In this document: piece after piece, positions 34,687-35,903 of the stretch
Layout: each line of letters starts with the position of its first letter
Position numbering within the stretch: position 1 is the first letter of the stretch
Source of the DNA: JAAFIP01 sp043777795
GTDB taxonomy: Bacteria > Pseudomonadota > Gammaproteobacteria > Burkholderiales > Burkholderiaceae_C
Direction: 5' to 3'
Assembly (NCBI GenBank): GCA_043777795.1
Contig: JAYWHJ010000017.1
Coordinates: 1 to 35,903 of the forward strand
Length of the DNA: 35,903 nucleotides
Translations under genes and position numbers: made by a program
The notes under the pieces: generated by a model
The model's database searches: none
Told to the model about the DNA's origin: nothing
What the model saw: the letters and a program-made list of their open reading frames with translations, nothing else

Positions 34687-35903
34687 CTACAGCAAGGAGC
34701 GCACCATGTTCATCGCCTCTTCTACCCGCTCCACGGGATGGATGGTGAGCCCCTCAAACTCTTTCATCTGCGATTTTTTCGGCGCATTGGCTTTGGGCAC
34801 GATGGCGACGCTGAAACCCAATTTTGCGGCTTCTTTCAAGCGCTCTTGGCCGCGCGGCGCCGGGCGCACTTCACCGGCCAAGCCTACTTCGCCAAAAGCG
34901 ATAAAGCCTTTGGGCAGGGGCTTACCGCGCAGGCTGCTGGTGATGGACAGCATGACGGCCAGGTCTGCGGCTGGCTCGGTAATGCGCACGCCGCCCACGG
35001 CGTTGACAAAAACGTCTTGGTCCATACAGGCCACACCCGCGTGGCGGTGCAACACGGCCAGCAGCATGGCCAGGCGGTCTTTGTCCAGGCCGACGGACAA
35101 GCGTCTGGGCGAGGGGCCACCGCTGTCGACCAAGGCCTGAATTTCTACCAGCATGGGACGCGTACCCTCTAGCGTGACCATCACGCAACTGCCGGGCACG
35201 GGCTCGCTGTGTTGGCTTAAAAAGATGGCGCTGGGGTTGCTTACGCCTTTCAATCCCTTCTCCGTCATGGCAAACACGCCAATCTCATTGACCGCACCAA
35301 AACGGTTTTTAATCGCCCGCACTAGGCGAAAGCTGGAATGCGTGTCGCCTTCAAAATACAGCACCGTGTCCACCATATGCTCCAGCACGCGCGGGCCCGC
35401 CAGCGTACCTTCTTTGGTGACATGACCCACCAAGACAATGGCAGTACCGCTACTTTTTGCGTAGCGCGTGAGGTGTGCTGCGCACTCGCGTACTTGCGCT
35501 ACCGAGCCAGGCGCGCTGGTGAGCTGGTCTGAGTACACAGTTTGGATCGAGTCGATCACCGCGATGTTGGGGGCCTGCGCCTCCAGTGTGGCCAGGATTT
35601 TCTCTAGCTGCGTCTCGGCCATTACCTTGACTTGGCTGCCCACGATGCCCAGTCTGCGCGAGCGCAGCGCCACCTGCGCGCCGCTCTCTTCGCCAGTCAC
35701 ATACAGCGCGTTCATGCCGCCGCGCTGCAAAGTGTCCAGCGCTTGCAAGAGTAGCGTCGATTTGCCGATGCCCGGGTCACCGCCAATCAGTACCACCCCG
35801 CCTTCCACAATGCCGCCGCCGAGCACACGGTCCAGCTCGTCGTGGCCGGTGGGCGTGCGCTGCACGTCGGTGGCGTCGATGTCTGCCAGGGTGGTCACCT
35901 CGG
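34687..35903 (-). CDS. radA: DNA repair protein RadA, 5' end outside window
   Basis: At least 405 residues are visible; the frame stays open to the window edge, so the N-terminal zinc finger is missing only because of the cut. The RecA-like ATPase has Walker A GGDPGIGKST, LYVTGEESGAQV, and Walker B IAVIDSIQT. The RadA-specific KNRFG motif is in AIKNRFGAVNEIG. The C-terminal Lon-protease-like domain contains SVGLDKDRLAMLLAVLHRH and FGEVGLAGEVRP. RadA promotes branch migration in recombination and repair. It is housekeeping and marks the end of the accessory region. Confidence 0.95.
   Translation of the reverse strand, partial: EVTTLADIDATDVQRTPTGHDELDRVLGGGIVEGGVVLIGGDPGIGKSTLLLQALDTLQRGGMNALYVTGEESGAQVALRSRRLGIVGSQVKVMAETQLEKILATLEAQAPNIAVIDSIQTVYSDQLTSAPGSVAQVRECAAHLTRYAKSSGTAIVLVGHVTKEGTLAGPRVLEHMVDTVLYFEGDTHSSFRLVRAIKNRFGAVNEIGVFAMTEKGLKGVSNPSAIFLSQHSEPVPGSCVMVTLEGTRPMLVEIQALVDSGGPSPRRLSVGLDKDRLAMLLAVLHRHAGVACMDQDVFVNAVGGVRITEPAADLAVMLSITSSLRGKPLPKGFIAFGEVGLAGEVRPAPRGQERLKEAAKLGFSVAIVPKANAPKKSQMKEFEGLTIHPVERVEEAMNMVRSLL

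Overview
The window looks like chromosomal DNA of a betaproteobacterium, most likely a Comamonadaceae member near Rhodoferax. This rests on protein flavour, high GC, and a dispersed AT-centred repeat of a kind I remember from that family. It is an inference from reading; no search was run.

Layout. 1-2719 (+): the 3' end of a type II fatty-acid/polyketide-like cluster of aryl-polyene type (ketosynthase cut by the window edge, chain-length-factor-like partner lacking the catalytic Cys, hotdog dehydratase, ketoreductase). 2720-5357: repeats, a GNAT acetyltransferase and a UshA-type lipoprotein nucleotidase, both (-). 5366-7201 (+): a biotinyl/carboxyltransferase fusion gene that carries a copy of the dispersed repeat in frame. 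7402-9256 (+): a PAS histidine kinase and a NarL-type response regulator. 9381-13489 (+): a cyanate operon (Tat-exported binding protein, permease, ATPase, cyanase, NTF2-like protein). A sigma-54-like -24/-12 element and a GTAGGG/CCCTAC inverted repeat lie in front of it.

13535-17216 is a mosaic: two 3'-side fragments of the carboxyltransferase gene flank a PIN-domain remnant and a 738-residue secreted polysaccharide-deacetylase-like protein, followed by a dispersed repeat. 17217-18450 holds a DUF4197-type gene and a divergent thioredoxin-like lipoprotein gene.

18634-28958 is a complete glycerol regulon. The (-) operon glpS-glpT-glpP-glpQ-glpU-glpV-glpD encodes an ABC glycerol importer plus glycerol-3-phosphate dehydrogenase. 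The (+) genes glpR and glpK diverge from it across a 155-bp region with six TTCGTTT-like boxes, four of them forming two 10-bp-spaced pairs 42 bp apart. Glycerol is imported, phosphorylated by GlpK and oxidised to DHAP by GlpD, under a DeoR-type regulator.

28959-33838 is accessory DNA: small unrelated (-) strand genes, at least two convincing integron attC-like sites plus one weaker site, no integrase, inverted pairs of the short repeat, three copies of a ~150-bp repeat, and a 62-bp fragment of the glpK 3' end. I read it as a decayed cassette array lacking an integrase (CALIN-like). 33839-35903 (-): a metallophosphoesterase and radA, which runs off the window.

No tRNA, rRNA, CRISPR array, transposase or integrase gene was recognised.
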